Assembly (NCBI GenBank): GCA_937898415.1
Contig: CALDLA010000025.1
Span: 1 to 63,406, forward strand
Origin: an uncultured Prevotellaceae bacterium
Lineage (GTDB): Bacteria > Bacteroidota > Bacteroidia > Bacteroidales > Bacteroidaceae
Direction of reading: 5' to 3'
DNA length: 63,406 bases
Below, in pieces: positions 1 through 8,011 of this stretch (position 1 is its first letter; every line of letters starts with the position of its first letter). Position numbers and translations under genes: made by a program. The notes beneath the pieces are model-generated. The model saw only the letters and a program-made list of their open reading frames with translations, ran no database searches and was not told where the DNA came from.

Positions 1-28
1 AGTAACGAACTAAAGATATTGAACTTTG

Positions 29-664
29 ATGAGAAGTAAATGTATAACAATGGCCTTGACGATTGTGCTTGCTTTTGTGGCAGGAAATCTTCGTGCGCAA
101 GATGCGGTAAGGACGGGTGATGACTTGTTGAGGTTTGGTGGCAATCTGTCATTTATTACCTCGAAGACGTATATCTACGACGGAGAGCGTGGCATGAACG
201 GCTACAGTTGGCGGCCCGGTGTGAGTTTTTTGGCGGAATACGAACATATATGGCCATCGGGATGGGGCCTTGGCACGATGATGGACTTCAACCATACGGT
301 CTATGACGGCAATATCTATAAGAGCAGCTACAATGTCAATCTGTTCTACTGGGGTGTTGGCGGACTTTACCGCAACCGTCTGGGAGGCAAATGGATGTAC
401 GAGGTTGGTCTGGGGCTTGGCTGGGCAAACGTCAGCGGCGACGTGGATGAAGAGTCTAACGGTCTGGGGCTGATGGAGAAGATAGGCGTGGAGTACCAAT
501 TGTCGCCGATTGTCGGGTTGAATATACAGTTGATAGACATTCAATCACTGTTCCCGAAGTCAAAAGAATTCAAGGAACTGGGGCGTCAATACCCCGACGA
601 GTTCGACACTTCCTATGGTTTCTACCGTCTGGAGTTATCTGTAGGCATAACAGTTCATTTGTGA
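29..664 (+). CDS. Small outer-membrane beta-barrel protein, function unknown
   Basis: Encodes 211 residues. A signal peptide is visible (charged MRSK start, hydrophobic core, cleavage near LRAQ at residues 22-25). The rest alternates aromatic and glycine-rich strands (GVSFLAEYEHIW, LFYWGVGGLYRN, YEVGLGLGWANV) and ends in a hydrophobic strand, LSVGITVHL, as expected for a small porin-like barrel. I do not recognise the family; it is about the length of DUF3575-type or generic OMP_b-brl proteins. I chose ATG at 29 rather than the TTG one codon upstream. The gene stands alone, with the window edge on its left and a separate transcription unit on its right. Confidence 0.75.
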   Translation: MRSKCITMALTIVLAFVAGNLRAQDAVRTGDDLLRFGGNLSFITSKTYIYDGERGMNGYSWRPGVSFLAEYEHIWPSGWGLGTMMDFNHTVYDGNIYKSSYNVNLFYWGVGGLYRNRLGGKWMYEVGLGLGWANVSGDVDEESNGLGLMEKIGVEYQLSPIVGLNIQLIDIQSLFPKSKEFKELGRQYPDEFDTSYGFYRLELSVGITVHL

Positions 665-712
665 TAATTCAAATGCGATAAAGCTATGAGTCCGTAAAAA
701 CATGATAATAAA

Positions 713-744
713 TTTGGGTGTCTGAGAAAAATGCTGTATCTTTG
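713..744 (+). promoter_or_regulatory. Bacteroidetes-type promoter of the structured RNA
   Basis: TTTG at 713-716, 20 nt spacer, TATCTTTG at 737-744. This matches the Bacteroidetes consensus (TTTG, 19-21 nt, TAnnTTTG) exactly. Transcription should start near 750, just ahead of the long hairpin. Confidence 0.8.
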
Positions 745-749
745 CACCC

Positions 750-942
750 AGAGCGTTGACAGCTTTCTTGCCTAGTCTATCGAATTAGCAGTTCACAAGG
801 CGAACGTACAGGAAAGGATGTCTGCCAGCTCACCCTCTACGGAGGTGTGGGCTTTTTGGCATAACATCTGTACGTGGGTCCCTGCTAAACCCGATAGACT
901 GGTTGTTATCCCCAAAGGACAAGTCCATACCTCCGTTTTTTT
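750..942 (+). ncRNA. Structured small RNA candidate, 6S RNA-like (Bacteroidales-1 type)
   Basis: No credible ORF lies here, but one long nested hairpin does. 774-782 pairs with 892-900 (AGTCTATCG/CGATAGACT), 785-791 with 882-888 (TTAGCAG/CTGCTAA), 805-811 with 868-874 (CGTACAG/CTGTACG), 818-821 with 864-867, and 823-827 with 857-861 (TGCCA/TGGCA), then an inner arm around 831-852. A consensus promoter precedes it and a 7-T run (936-942) follows, giving an RNA of about 190 nt. One rod interrupted by an asymmetric bubble (792-804 opposite 875-881), with its own promoter and terminator, is the layout of 6S RNA and of the Bacteroidales-1 RNA described in this order. The family assignment is inference; the pairing is seen directly. 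Confidence 0.6.
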
Positions 943-983
943 CGTCATCCATTTGTTTAACTGATAAAAACGGAAACGTGAAT

Positions 984-1171
984 ATGAATTTCAACAACGA
1001 CGAGGAAGCACTCGACTTCTTCAACCGCCTGCTTGACCGGCTGCGGTGTTCCTGCGCCGCAACGTGCGCGACTACGTGGTCGTCCGCCGCTCGGCCGAGG
1101 AGATGCTTTCCATCCGCCGTCTGATGGCCCACGAAGCCGATACAGATACAGATGATACAGATGTTTTCTAA
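984..1171 (+). pseudogene. Frameshifted small-protein remnant
   Basis: From ATG 984 one frame reads MNFNNDEEALDFFNRLLDRL. Near 1040 it moves to another frame that continues as VFLRRNVRDYVVVRRSAEEM and then LSIRRLMAHEAD, ending at TAA 1169-1171. Both halves look like real helical protein and each stops making sense where the other begins, so I read this as a small gene broken by a frameshift, perhaps with a short deletion. The tail is built from a repeated ACAGAT-type sequence (DTDTDDTD). Function unknown; it resembles short accessory proteins that accompany helix-turn-helix proteins in Bacteroidales, but I cannot name a family. Confidence 0.5.
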
Positions 1172-1253
1172 GGAGTCCTCGCGTACCGCGCACACACGGT
1201 ACGCGTGAGGAATTTACTAAAAACAAGTGTATAGATGTGTATCTGTATCAGTC

Positions 1254-1331
1254 CGGATGGGGGCTCCAAACGACCCGGATGGAGGCTCCAAACGACCCGG
1301 ATAGCGGCTCCAAACGACCCGAATAGCGGCG
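1254..1331. repeat. 22-bp tandem repeat, 3.5 copies
   Basis: Units begin at 1254, 1276, 1298 and (partial) 1320. Each reads CGGATgGgGGCTCCAAACGACC with one to three substitutions, mainly in the GATGGGG/GATGGAG/GATAGCG segment. The period is not a multiple of three and short frames through it are not convincing as protein. There are no spacers, so it is not CRISPR. Confidence 0.85.
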
Positions 1332-1339
1332 GTATTCTA

Positions 1340-1374
1340 AATTAGGAATTAGGAATTAGAAATTTGGAATTATT
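1340..1374. repeat. 7-bp tandem repeat AATTAGG, five units
   Basis: AATTAGG, AATTAGG, AATTAGA, AATTTGG, AATTATT at a strict 7-nt period. It is one of ten heptamer arrays noted in this window and lies directly after the 22-bp repeat array. Confidence 0.8.
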
Positions 1375-1376
1375 AT

Positions 1377-1451
1377 ATGAAGGCAATGACAAAACAGCAG
1401 GTGGCCGATTGTGCCGGTGTCAGCGTCATTCTTTCAACTTGCGAAAGTTGA
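1377..1451 (+). pseudogene. Truncated helix-turn-helix protein start
   Basis: ATG at 1377 opens MKAMTKQQVADCAGVS, the first helices of a small HTH protein of the kind seen in Bacteroidales mobile or replication-associated genes. After nine more residues it ends at TGA 1449-1451, next to the convergent end of the LuxR-type gene. It is far shorter than any working HTH domain, so I read it as a 5' remnant. The family call is inference. Confidence 0.4.
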
Positions 1452-1452
1452 G

Positions 1453-2097
1453 TTAAATGTAAAATTCCGAGGAATCGACCAGTCCCGCTCGTAAGGCGTA
1501 TTTGATGACTTCGTGGGCGGTATTGATACCCAGTTTGCGGAAGATGTTTTTGCGGTGGGTGGTGATGGTATGGACGCTGGAGAAGCGTTCGGCGGCAATC
1601 TCTTTGGTGGACTTGCCTTGAGCGATGGCGCGGACAATCTCCGTTTCCGTCTCGGTCAGGATGCTGGGGCGTTCGTCCTCAACCTGCTGTTGGTTGATGA
1701 TGACCTCCAAGGCACGCTGACTGATGTAACGCTGGTGGCGGGAGACGGTCTGCAGGGCCTCGCGAACCTCGCTAAGCGGTCCGTCCTTGAAGACGATGCT
1801 GAACTGATGGGAGGAATAAACCATTTGCCGGATGAAGGCAGGCGTCAGTTCGTCGCTGATGAGTATCCACTGCGACAACGCGAAACGCTCACCGATGATG
1901 AGCAGTTGTTCGGCATCGGCAAAGTCGAACAGCGTGAAGTCGAGCAGCACGGTGGCATTCTCATGCTCCTTTAGCAACTCTACGAGGCCAGCCCTATCGG
2001 TGGCCACGTAGAGTGCGTTGTCTTCGTCCTGCTTAATCAGGCTTATCAACGCCAAGCGCGTCAGTTCCTGATTGTCTGCTAAGATATATTTTCCCAT
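1453..2097 (-). CDS. LuxR/NarL-type response regulator
   Basis: A 214-residue protein with an N-terminal receiver-like domain (about 1-125) and a C-terminal LuxR helix-turn-helix. In the receiver, LLDFTLFDF holds the likely phospho-acceptor Asp and VFKDG the conserved Lys. The DNA-binding part starts at LTETETEIVRAIAQGKSTKE and continues with THRKNIFRKLGI, the usual recognition-helix pattern. No histidine kinase gene lies nearby, so the partner is unknown. I chose ATG at 2097; the longer frame would use a TTG lying inside the TACCTTTG promoter element. The mRNA leader would be only a few bases or absent. Confidence 0.8.
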   Translation of the reverse strand: MGKYILADNQELTRLALISLIKQDEDNALYVATDRAGLVELLKEHENATVLLDFTLFDFADAEQLLIIGERFALSQWILISDELTPAFIRQMVYSSHQFSIVFKDGPLSEVREALQTVSRHQRYISQRALEVIINQQQVEDERPSILTETETEIVRAIAQGKSTKEIAAERFSSVHTITTHRKNIFRKLGINTAHEVIKYALRAGLVDSSEFYI

Positions 2098-2103
2098 TGC
2101 GTG

Positions 2104-2111
2104 CAAAGGTA
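2104..2111 (-). promoter_or_regulatory. Promoter -7 element of the LuxR-type gene
   Basis: TACCTTTG on the minus strand, ending 6 nt before the ATG. No good TTTG sits at the expected upstream distance. The placement implies an almost leaderless transcript. Confidence 0.5.
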
Positions 2112-2146
2112 CGAATAATTTTTGTAATTCTTAAATTCTTGAGAGA

Positions 2147-3433
2147 TTAAATCTTGTCGAGGGCCTGCGACAAATCGGCAATGATATCGTCGATGTGCTC
2201 TGTGCCGATGCTGAGGCGGACGGTTGAGGGCGTGATGTGCTGCTCCTCCAACTCCTCGGGCGACAGCTGTGAGTGGGTCGTGGTGTAGGGATGGATCACC
2301 AGGCTCTTCACGTCGGCGACGTTGGCCAGCAGCGAGAAGATCTGCAGGGCGTCGATGAACTTCCAGGCTTCCTCCTGGCCACCCTTGATCTCGAAGGTGA
2401 AGATAGAGCCGCCGCCGTTGGGGAAGTACTTCTGGTAGAGCTTGTGGTCGTGGTGGCTCTCGAGGGCAGGATGGTTCACCTTGGCCACCTTCGGATGGTT
2501 ATTCAGGAACTCGACCACCTTCAGGGCGTTCTCCACATGGCGTTCCACACGCAGGCTCAGCGTCTCGACACCCTGCAACAGGATGAAGGCGTTGAAGGGC
2601 GAGATGGCAGCACCGGTATCACGCAGGACAACGGCACGGATGCGGGTGACGTAAGCTGCAGCACCTACGGCGTCGGCAAACACGATGCCGTGATACGAAG
2701 GATCGGGCTTTGACAGCGTGGGGAACTTGTCGTTCTGCTTCCAGTCGAACTTACCACCGTCGACGATGACACCGCCAAGTGAGCTGCCGTGACCGCCTAA
2801 GAACTTCGTAGCCGAGTGTACCACGATGTCAGCACCGTGCTCTAACGGACGAATCAGGTAAGGGGTACCGAACGTATTGTCGACGATGAAGGGGATACCA
2901 TGCTTGTGAGCCACGGCTGCCACACCTTCGAGGTCGAGCACATCGCTGTTGGGGTTGCCGAAGGTCTCGGCATATACTACCTTTGTGTTGGGCTGGATGG
3001 CGGCTTCGAGGGCTTTGAGGTCGTTCACGTTAATAATGGTATTGGTGATGCCCTGCGTAGCCAGCGTGTGGGTAATCAGGTTGTAGGAACCGCCGTAGAG
3101 GTTGTCGGCAGCCACGATATGGTCGCCTGCCTGCACAATGTTCTGCAGGGCATAGGTGATGGCGGCGGCACCCGAGGCCACGGCCAGTCCGGCTACACCA
3201 CCCTCGAGGGCAGCGACGCGGTCTTCAAACACGCTCTGTGTCGAGTTGGTCAGACGACCATAGATATTACCGGCATCGCGCAGTCCGAAACGGTCGGCAG
3301 CATGCTGCGAATTGTGGAACACGTAGCTCGTGGTCTGATAAATAGGTACCGCACGGGCATCGGTAGCGGGGTCAGCCTGTTCTTGGCCTACGTGGAGTTG
3401 CAGGGTCTCGAAGCGATAATTTTTCTGTGCCAT
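2147..3433 (-). CDS. metY: O-acetylhomoserine sulfhydrylase (MetY)
   Basis: A 428-residue cytoplasmic PLP enzyme of the Cys/Met metabolism family. It joins O-acetylhomoserine with sulfide to give homocysteine (or uses methanethiol to give methionine). Seen: the N-terminal signature FETLQLHVGQEQADPATDAR, AVPIYQTTSYVF, the phosphate-binding LEGGVAGLAVASGAAAI, and the PLP lysine in VVHSATKFLGGHGSSLGG (about residue 210). The length fits MetY (about 425-430) rather than the shorter cystathionine gamma-synthase/lyase group. Divergent from an Lrp-type gene across 183 bp holding two well-matched promoters, so Lrp-type control of methionine synthesis is plausible. Confidence 0.93.
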   Translation of the reverse strand: MAQKNYRFETLQLHVGQEQADPATDARAVPIYQTTSYVFHNSQHAADRFGLRDAGNIYGRLTNSTQSVFEDRVAALEGGVAGLAVASGAAAITYALQNIVQAGDHIVAADNLYGGSYNLITHTLATQGITNTIINVNDLKALEAAIQPNTKVVYAETFGNPNSDVLDLEGVAAVAHKHGIPFIVDNTFGTPYLIRPLEHGADIVVHSATKFLGGHGSSLGGVIVDGGKFDWKQNDKFPTLSKPDPSYHGIVFADAVGAAAYVTRIRAVVLRDTGAAISPFNAFILLQGVETLSLRVERHVENALKVVEFLNNHPKVAKVNHPALESHHDHKLYQKYFPNGGGSIFTFEIKGGQEEAWKFIDALQIFSLLANVADVKSLVIHPYTTTHSQLSPEELEEQHITPSTVRLSIGTEHIDDIIADLSQALDKI

Positions 3434-3479
3434 AACTTTTTCCTTTCTTTTAGTTGTTAATTGTTTTATTTTCTGGGTG

Positions 3480-3511
3480 CAAAGGTACGCAGTTTAGAAA
3501 TATCTACCAAA
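3480..3511 (-). promoter_or_regulatory. metY promoter
   Basis: Minus strand: TTTG (3508-3511), 20 nt, TACCTTTG (3480-3487). Exact Bacteroidetes consensus. Its upstream element lies 4 nt from that of the divergent lrp promoter. Confidence 0.8.
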
Positions 3512-3515
3512 TTAC

Positions 3516-3546
3516 TTGCGTATTTTGGAAAAGATTGCTATATTTG
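3516..3546 (+). promoter_or_regulatory. lrp promoter
   Basis: TTG (3516-3518), 20 nt, TATATTTG (3539-3546). Back to back with the metY promoter. The leader to the ATG at 3617 is about 65 nt. Confidence 0.8.
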
Positions 3547-3616
3547 CACCGTCGTAGAGAATGTACGGCCAAAACGGGCTGTAATAAGCCGCTCAAACAG
3601 AATAATCATCCAAGAT

Positions 3617-4081
3617 ATGGTAGAAACATTAGACGAAATCGACTTGCAGATACTACGGATACTGCAAAAAAATGCCAAATTGACCACCAAAGAGCTGGCC
3701 GAGAAGGTGAATCTTACGCCGACACCCGTCTTCGAACGTCAGCGACGCTTGGAAAAGAAGGGGTATATCAGGAAGTACGTGGCGATACTCGACGCGGAAC
3801 GTCTGAACCAGGGGCTGCTGGTCTTCTGTAAGGTGAAGCTGAAGCATATTAACCACGAGATAGCTGACCAGTTTACGCATCGCATACAGCGCATCCCGGA
3901 GGTGACGGAGTGTTATAATACGTCGGGCCAGTACGACTATCTGCTGAAGGTCCGGGCCTCCGACATGAAGCAGTATCAGGAGTTTGTGCTCAACAAGTTG
4001 GGAACCATTGAGAGCGTCGGCTCCATTGAGAGCACTTTTGTGATGAGTGAAATCAAGCAGAGCTACGGTTTGAACTTATAA
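3617..4081 (+). CDS. Lrp/AsnC family transcriptional regulator
   Basis: A 154-residue leucine-responsive-type regulator. An N-terminal HTH (LDEIDLQILRILQKNAKLTT, then KELAEKVNLTPTPVFERQRRLE) is followed by an AsnC/RAM ligand-binding domain with the typical GQYDYLLKVRASDMKQYQEF motif and an end near VMSEIKQSYGLNL. ATG 3617 gives the normal family length; an upstream in-frame extension to 3461 crosses the promoter and is not protein-like. Divergent from metY with facing promoters, and 15 nt ahead of a LOG-family gene, so probably a two-gene operon. Control of metY and of itself is inference from position. Confidence 0.9.
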   Translation: MVETLDEIDLQILRILQKNAKLTTKELAEKVNLTPTPVFERQRRLEKKGYIRKYVAILDAERLNQGLLVFCKVKLKHINHEIADQFTHRIQRIPEVTECYNTSGQYDYLLKVRASDMKQYQEFVLNKLGTIESVGSIESTFVMSEIKQSYGLNL

Positions 4082-4096
4082 GGAGAATAGAGGGAG

Positions 4097-4651
4097 ATGA
4101 AGATATGTGTGTTTTGTTCTGCCAATGAGCAGATAGACCCAGACTTCTTCCAAGCAACGGAAGAGTTGGGGCGTTGGGCTGCCACAAACGGTCATGATAT
4201 TGTATATGGTGGCGTGAATCAGGGACTGATGGAGTGTCTGGGCCGTGCCGCCCATGAAGCCGGCGGTCGCGCCATCGGTGTCATTCCAACCCTTGTGGAG
4301 AAATCAGGACGTATCAGCCAGTACGTGGACATCGAGATTCTTTGTGACAACCTGACCGACCGCAAACAACTGATGATGGACCAGGCCGACATCTTCGTGG
4401 CGCTGCCCGGCGGTATCGGTACCCTTGATGAAGTTTTTACCGTAGCCGCCTCAGCCACCATCGGCTATCATCAGAAGACGACCATCCTTTATAACATCAA
4501 GGATTATTGGCATCCGCTCATTGCCCTGCTCAACGACCTGCAGCAATGCGGCATGGTGCGTGGCGAGTGGCAGAAGTATATCAAGGTGGCCAATTCGATG
4601 GACGAACTGGAAAGCTATTTAAAAGAAGAGATCTCGTTGTCGAGCCAGTAG
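4097..4651 (+). CDS. LOG-family nucleotide 5'-monophosphate phosphoribohydrolase
   Basis: 184 residues with the LOG (often called lysine-decarboxylase-like) fold. Family enzymes cleave the N-glycosidic bond of nucleoside monophosphates or cytokinin ribotides. Seen: the Rossmann start MKICVFCSANEQIDPDFF, GGVNQGLMECLGRAAHE, and the PGGIGTLDEVF motif holding the conserved Gly-Gly/Glu active site (about residues 104-114). The Shine-Dalgarno-like GGAGAATAGAGGGAG is unusually purine-rich for this phylum. It follows lrp closely. Its last 37 nt overlap the end of the convergent CotH-like gene. The physiological substrate is not evident. Confidence 0.88.
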   Translation: MKICVFCSANEQIDPDFFQATEELGRWAATNGHDIVYGGVNQGLMECLGRAAHEAGGRAIGVIPTLVEKSGRISQYVDIEILCDNLTDRKQLMMDQADIFVALPGGIGTLDEVFTVAASATIGYHQKTTILYNIKDYWHPLIALLNDLQQCGMVRGEWQKYIKVANSMDELESYLKEEISLSSQ

Positions 4652-6756
4652 AATCGTTCCTTGTAGACTTCGGTGAGTCGTTCCACCGCCTCGTTGAATG
4701 TTAGGTGCTCGTCGCCAGCAGGGAAATCAAAAGTAATGGGCCACAGATGATGGTTGGATTCCTCGGAGATGCGAATGGCATCGGCCTGCATACTTATATA
4801 AGAGGTGAAAATGCTTTTTAGGCGAGACCTGGAATTCTCCCAGACATTCTTCACACATGTCGTGAAGTAGGAATCCTGAAACAGCTGGGGATAGTACAGA
4901 TAATCATGAAGCGTGTAACCCTCTCTCTGTGCAAATGTGCCGTAGTCAAAGTCCCAGACAGGCCCGGCTTTCAACTTACCGCTGTTGTCCTTGAATAGAA
5001 AGACGCTTTTGGGGTAGCCCGGTTCGTGGTTGGCGGTCAACTCCTGCACTATCCAGAACTTGGCGAACGACTCCATATCGATGTAGTTGCGGTATTCCTT
5101 GTTAGCGAACTGTGCTTCATCGTAAAGAGCGGCTTCCATGTTGTTGACATAGTCCTTGATGTTGTCAAACATGCGGGGGGTGATGGCTTCGGTATCAGGA
5201 CTTTTGACCATATAGGGCAGATTCCTCCAGGCGGACCTGAACTTATAAGGCTCGTCGTAGTAGGCATCCACCTCTAACAGGCACTCGCCTCCTTCGCCAT
5301 ACTCGTCGATGTTCACCCGTTCCGGCGAGACATTTACTTGTTCACATAGGTAATAGTTGCCAACGTAGTTGCCATTCATTACCAGGTCAACAAACTGTCC
5401 GCTCGGCACCCATTCCATATCTAAAGCCCTTGCGATAGCCAATGCCACATCGTTGCGCAACAGCGTACGGTCAATCCAGTTGGCAAGCAGCACCCATCGT
5501 CTGTCTGCCGCCATTCCAAGTATCGATGCCTTGCTGTTCAGTTTCAGGGCGTAAGGTTTCTTGGGGAACAGCCACGTGTAGTTTCCACGCCCCTTAATGG
5601 CAACCGTCCCTTGATAGTCGATAGATCCATCAGGGTAATAGATGGTCATGGAGGTGTGTTTCGTCCATTCTTCTTTGCTGTCAATAGTCTGACGGGAAGG
5701 CGTGTCGATAAATACTACGGGCAACGTGGAAATAGGTCGAGCCGTCATTCCTTCGGGCAATAGGCTGAGGATGAGGGGGGATGAGGTTAACGTGTGATTG
5801 CCGCTCAGCGAATCGCGTACCGTCAGTTCCAGTGCTATTTGCCCTATTGTAATGGAGTCGACGGCGTGCCTGCTCGTCAACAGCACTTCATAGTCACCGA
5901 ACGCCCAACCGTTTCTCGTTCGGTTCCTGACAGCCAGCAACTCGATGGCGTTAACATCGAAAGAGGTGTTAGAAGCCGCACTAATAATCCGGATGTCACA
6001 ACTGTCACCGTTCATATCATGATTGAACACGAACTGGTCAGGCGTAATGATAAACGGTAGGGCCAGCGTATCGCCGCAATTCAGACTGACGGGTATCATG
6101 CCTCTCCATTCAATCTCTTCAGCCTGAGGGTATGACATGGCAAATGTCAGCTGTTCGCCGTCTGAAAATGTCAGCGTCAGTTCATGCGTCAGCTTGTTTT
6201 CCACCACAGAAATGATTAAAGGCGACAATTCCCCGTAGTTCCTCTCGTAGCTTGCTATGGCATTGATACTGTCGTCATACTCATAGAAATTGTAGCTGTA
6301 ATTATTCTGCTGAGCGGACGTTCGCATAGAGTAAGCCTTGCCCTTCAGTGGCTTTCCAGAGGGCGTCTGCAAGCGTGAATTGATAATTCTCGTATCATTC
6401 GACCCGAAGCGGCTGATATTCCACACGGAGTCTTCGTCGATACAGAAGAAAACGGAAGGGTTGCTTTCAAAATAGTCATTGCAGTTCTCTTTGGCTTGAA
6501 GGAGTTCGATGGTAGTGCCGTCGGTGAAACGAATCAGATAACCGCTCTTGCCTCCAAATACAGGTATAAACTCTTCTATCACCTTCCCGTTTTTGTGAGC
6601 CTGGCGTAGTAAATAAATGGACCGGGCATCGCTGTCGACGTCCGGTTCAAATACAGGTTCAACGGTGGCATTTTCTGTCGCATCCTCTTGGCAAGCGTAC
6701 AGAAATGGCAGGACGGTGCAAAGTGACACCAGATATAGCCAAAGACTTTTTCTCAT
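4615..6756 (-). CDS. CotH kinase-family lipoprotein
   Basis: 713 residues. The N-terminus is a lipoprotein signal with lipobox FLYAC at Cys22, so the protein is probably anchored in the outer membrane. The second half carries a CotH domain: GRGNYTWLFPKKPYALKLNS, then RWVLLANWIDRTLLRND, GNYYLCEQV and the catalytic-like GPVWDFDYGTF. CotH proteins are atypical secreted kinases, but the substrate here is unknown. The N-terminal half (about 40-340) looks like beta-sandwich repeats and I cannot name it. It is the last gene of an apparent operon after the sugar kinase and FprA genes (gaps of 13 and 15 nt), and its 3' end overlaps the convergent LOG gene. Confidence 0.85.
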   Translation of the reverse strand: MRKSLWLYLVSLCTVLPFLYACQEDATENATVEPVFEPDVDSDARSIYLLRQAHKNGKVIEEFIPVFGGKSGYLIRFTDGTTIELLQAKENCNDYFESNPSVFFCIDEDSVWNISRFGSNDTRIINSRLQTPSGKPLKGKAYSMRTSAQQNNYSYNFYEYDDSINAIASYERNYGELSPLIISVVENKLTHELTLTFSDGEQLTFAMSYPQAEEIEWRGMIPVSLNCGDTLALPFIITPDQFVFNHDMNGDSCDIRIISAASNTSFDVNAIELLAVRNRTRNGWAFGDYEVLLTSRHAVDSITIGQIALELTVRDSLSGNHTLTSSPLILSLLPEGMTARPISTLPVVFIDTPSRQTIDSKEEWTKHTSMTIYYPDGSIDYQGTVAIKGRGNYTWLFPKKPYALKLNSKASILGMAADRRWVLLANWIDRTLLRNDVALAIARALDMEWVPSGQFVDLVMNGNYVGNYYLCEQVNVSPERVNIDEYGEGGECLLEVDAYYDEPYKFRSAWRNLPYMVKSPDTEAITPRMFDNIKDYVNNMEAALYDEAQFANKEYRNYIDMESFAKFWIVQELTANHEPGYPKSVFLFKDNSGKLKAGPVWDFDYGTFAQREGYTLHDYLYYPQLFQDSYFTTCVKNVWENSRSRLKSIFTSYISMQADAIRISEESNHHLWPITFDFPAGDEHLTFNEAVERLTEVYKERFYWLDNEISSFK

Positions 6757-6769
6757 TAGCAGATGCTTT

Positions 6770-7996
6770 TTATTCGGCCATCAGCCGTTCAGCCATTTCG
6801 CGGCCGAGGGCTTCGCACTGGGCGAGGGTCTCATCGGTGAGGGCCTGCTTGATTTCGACAGGTGTGCCCACCTGTTCATATTTCAGCTTCTCTTCGTTCC
6901 ACTTGGCAATTTCGCTGACAGCCTTCGAAGCCCAGCTGTAGGAGCCGAACCAGCCGAAGAGGCGGCCCTTGATGTCCTTCTGCGACAGCTCATCAAGCAG
7001 GACGTTCATCTCGTGGTACAGTCCGGTGTTGTAGGTCGGCGCGCCAACGATGAGTCCACGATAGCGGAAGAGGTCGCGGATGATATAGGAGTGGTGGGTC
7101 TTCGAGACGTTGTACATCACGATGTTCTTCAAGCCAGCCTGAGCGGCAGCACGGGCGATGACCTCGGCGGCGCGCTCGGTATTGCCGTACATGGTGCCAT
7201 AGCAGATGACCAAGCCCGGCTCAGCCTCGTAGCGCGACAGGCGGTCGTAGATGCCGATGACCTTCCCGACATGCTCATGCCAGACGGGACCGTGGGTAGC
7301 ACAGATGTAGTCGACCTTGACGCCGGCCAGCTTCTTCAGGGCCATCTGCACGGGGGTGCCGTACTTGCCGACGATGTTGGAGTAGTAGCGTGTCATCTCG
7401 AGCCAGAAGGTGTCGCAGTTCATCTGCTCGTCGACGTAGGCTCCGTTGAGGGCGCCGAAGCAGCCAAAGGCGTCGCCGGAGAAGAGGACTGTTGCGCCAG
7501 ACGGAGATGCTTCGCCCGACGAAGATGCGTCGGGAACGGTGGCGAGGGTCATCATCGTCTCGGGCCAGTGGACCATCGGGGTGAGGACGAACTGGAGCTG
7601 GTGTGTACCGAGGCTGAGGCTGTCGCCATTCTTCACTTCGTGGAGACCGGTGGTCAGATGGTAGAAGCCTGCCATCATGTCGAAGGTCTTCTTGTTGCCA
7701 ATAATCTGGATGTCGGGGTAGAACTGACGGAGCAGGGCCAAGGAACCGCTATGGTCGGGCTCCATGTGATTAACGACGACGTAGTCAATGGGACGTTCGC
7801 CGATGACCTCGCGGATATTCTCGAGATAAGGCATGAAGAAGTCCACCTCGACGGTATCGACAAGACATACTTTCTCGTCGTCGATGAGGTAGGAGTTATA
7901 ACTGACACCGTTGGGGAGGGGCCACAGGCCCTCGAAAAGGTTCTTGTTGCGGTCGTTGACGCCAATGTAATAGATGTTACTGGTAATCTCTTTCAT
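6770..7996 (-). CDS. FprA-type flavodiiron protein
   Basis: 408 residues. An N-terminal metallo-beta-lactamase-like diiron domain carries the ligand motif NHMEPDHSGSLALL (about 77-90). A C-terminal flavodoxin domain carries the FMN-binding YGTMYGNTERAAEVIARA and GAPTYNTGLY. The family reduces O2 or NO to protect anaerobes, using rubredoxin or a similar donor. Oddity: the diiron domain holds a Ser/Gly/Ala/Pro-rich insert (DASSSGEASPSGATV, about 160-175) coded by two imperfect copies of a GAcGAAGATGCgTCG-like unit. It lies between the sugar kinase and the CotH gene in the same direction; no functional link between the three is obvious. Confidence 0.92.
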   Translation of the reverse strand: MKEITSNIYYIGVNDRNKNLFEGLWPLPNGVSYNSYLIDDEKVCLVDTVEVDFFMPYLENIREVIGERPIDYVVVNHMEPDHSGSLALLRQFYPDIQIIGNKKTFDMMAGFYHLTTGLHEVKNGDSLSLGTHQLQFVLTPMVHWPETMMTLATVPDASSSGEASPSGATVLFSGDAFGCFGALNGAYVDEQMNCDTFWLEMTRYYSNIVGKYGTPVQMALKKLAGVKVDYICATHGPVWHEHVGKVIGIYDRLSRYEAEPGLVICYGTMYGNTERAAEVIARAAAQAGLKNIVMYNVSKTHHSYIIRDLFRYRGLIVGAPTYNTGLYHEMNVLLDELSQKDIKGRLFGWFGSYSWASKAVSEIAKWNEEKLKYEQVGTPVEIKQALTDETLAQCEALGREMAERLMAE

Positions 7997-8011
7997 GATT
8001 CTATCGTGCTT

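Noticed and set aside
841..942. A classical riboswitch terminator from GGAGGTGTGG pairing with CCATACCTCC
   Set aside because: The pairing is real but the loop would be 74 nt, so it is only recorded as an alternative fold of the RNA.
1254..1331. A short CRISPR array
   Set aside because: Units adjoin without spacers and no cas genes are nearby.
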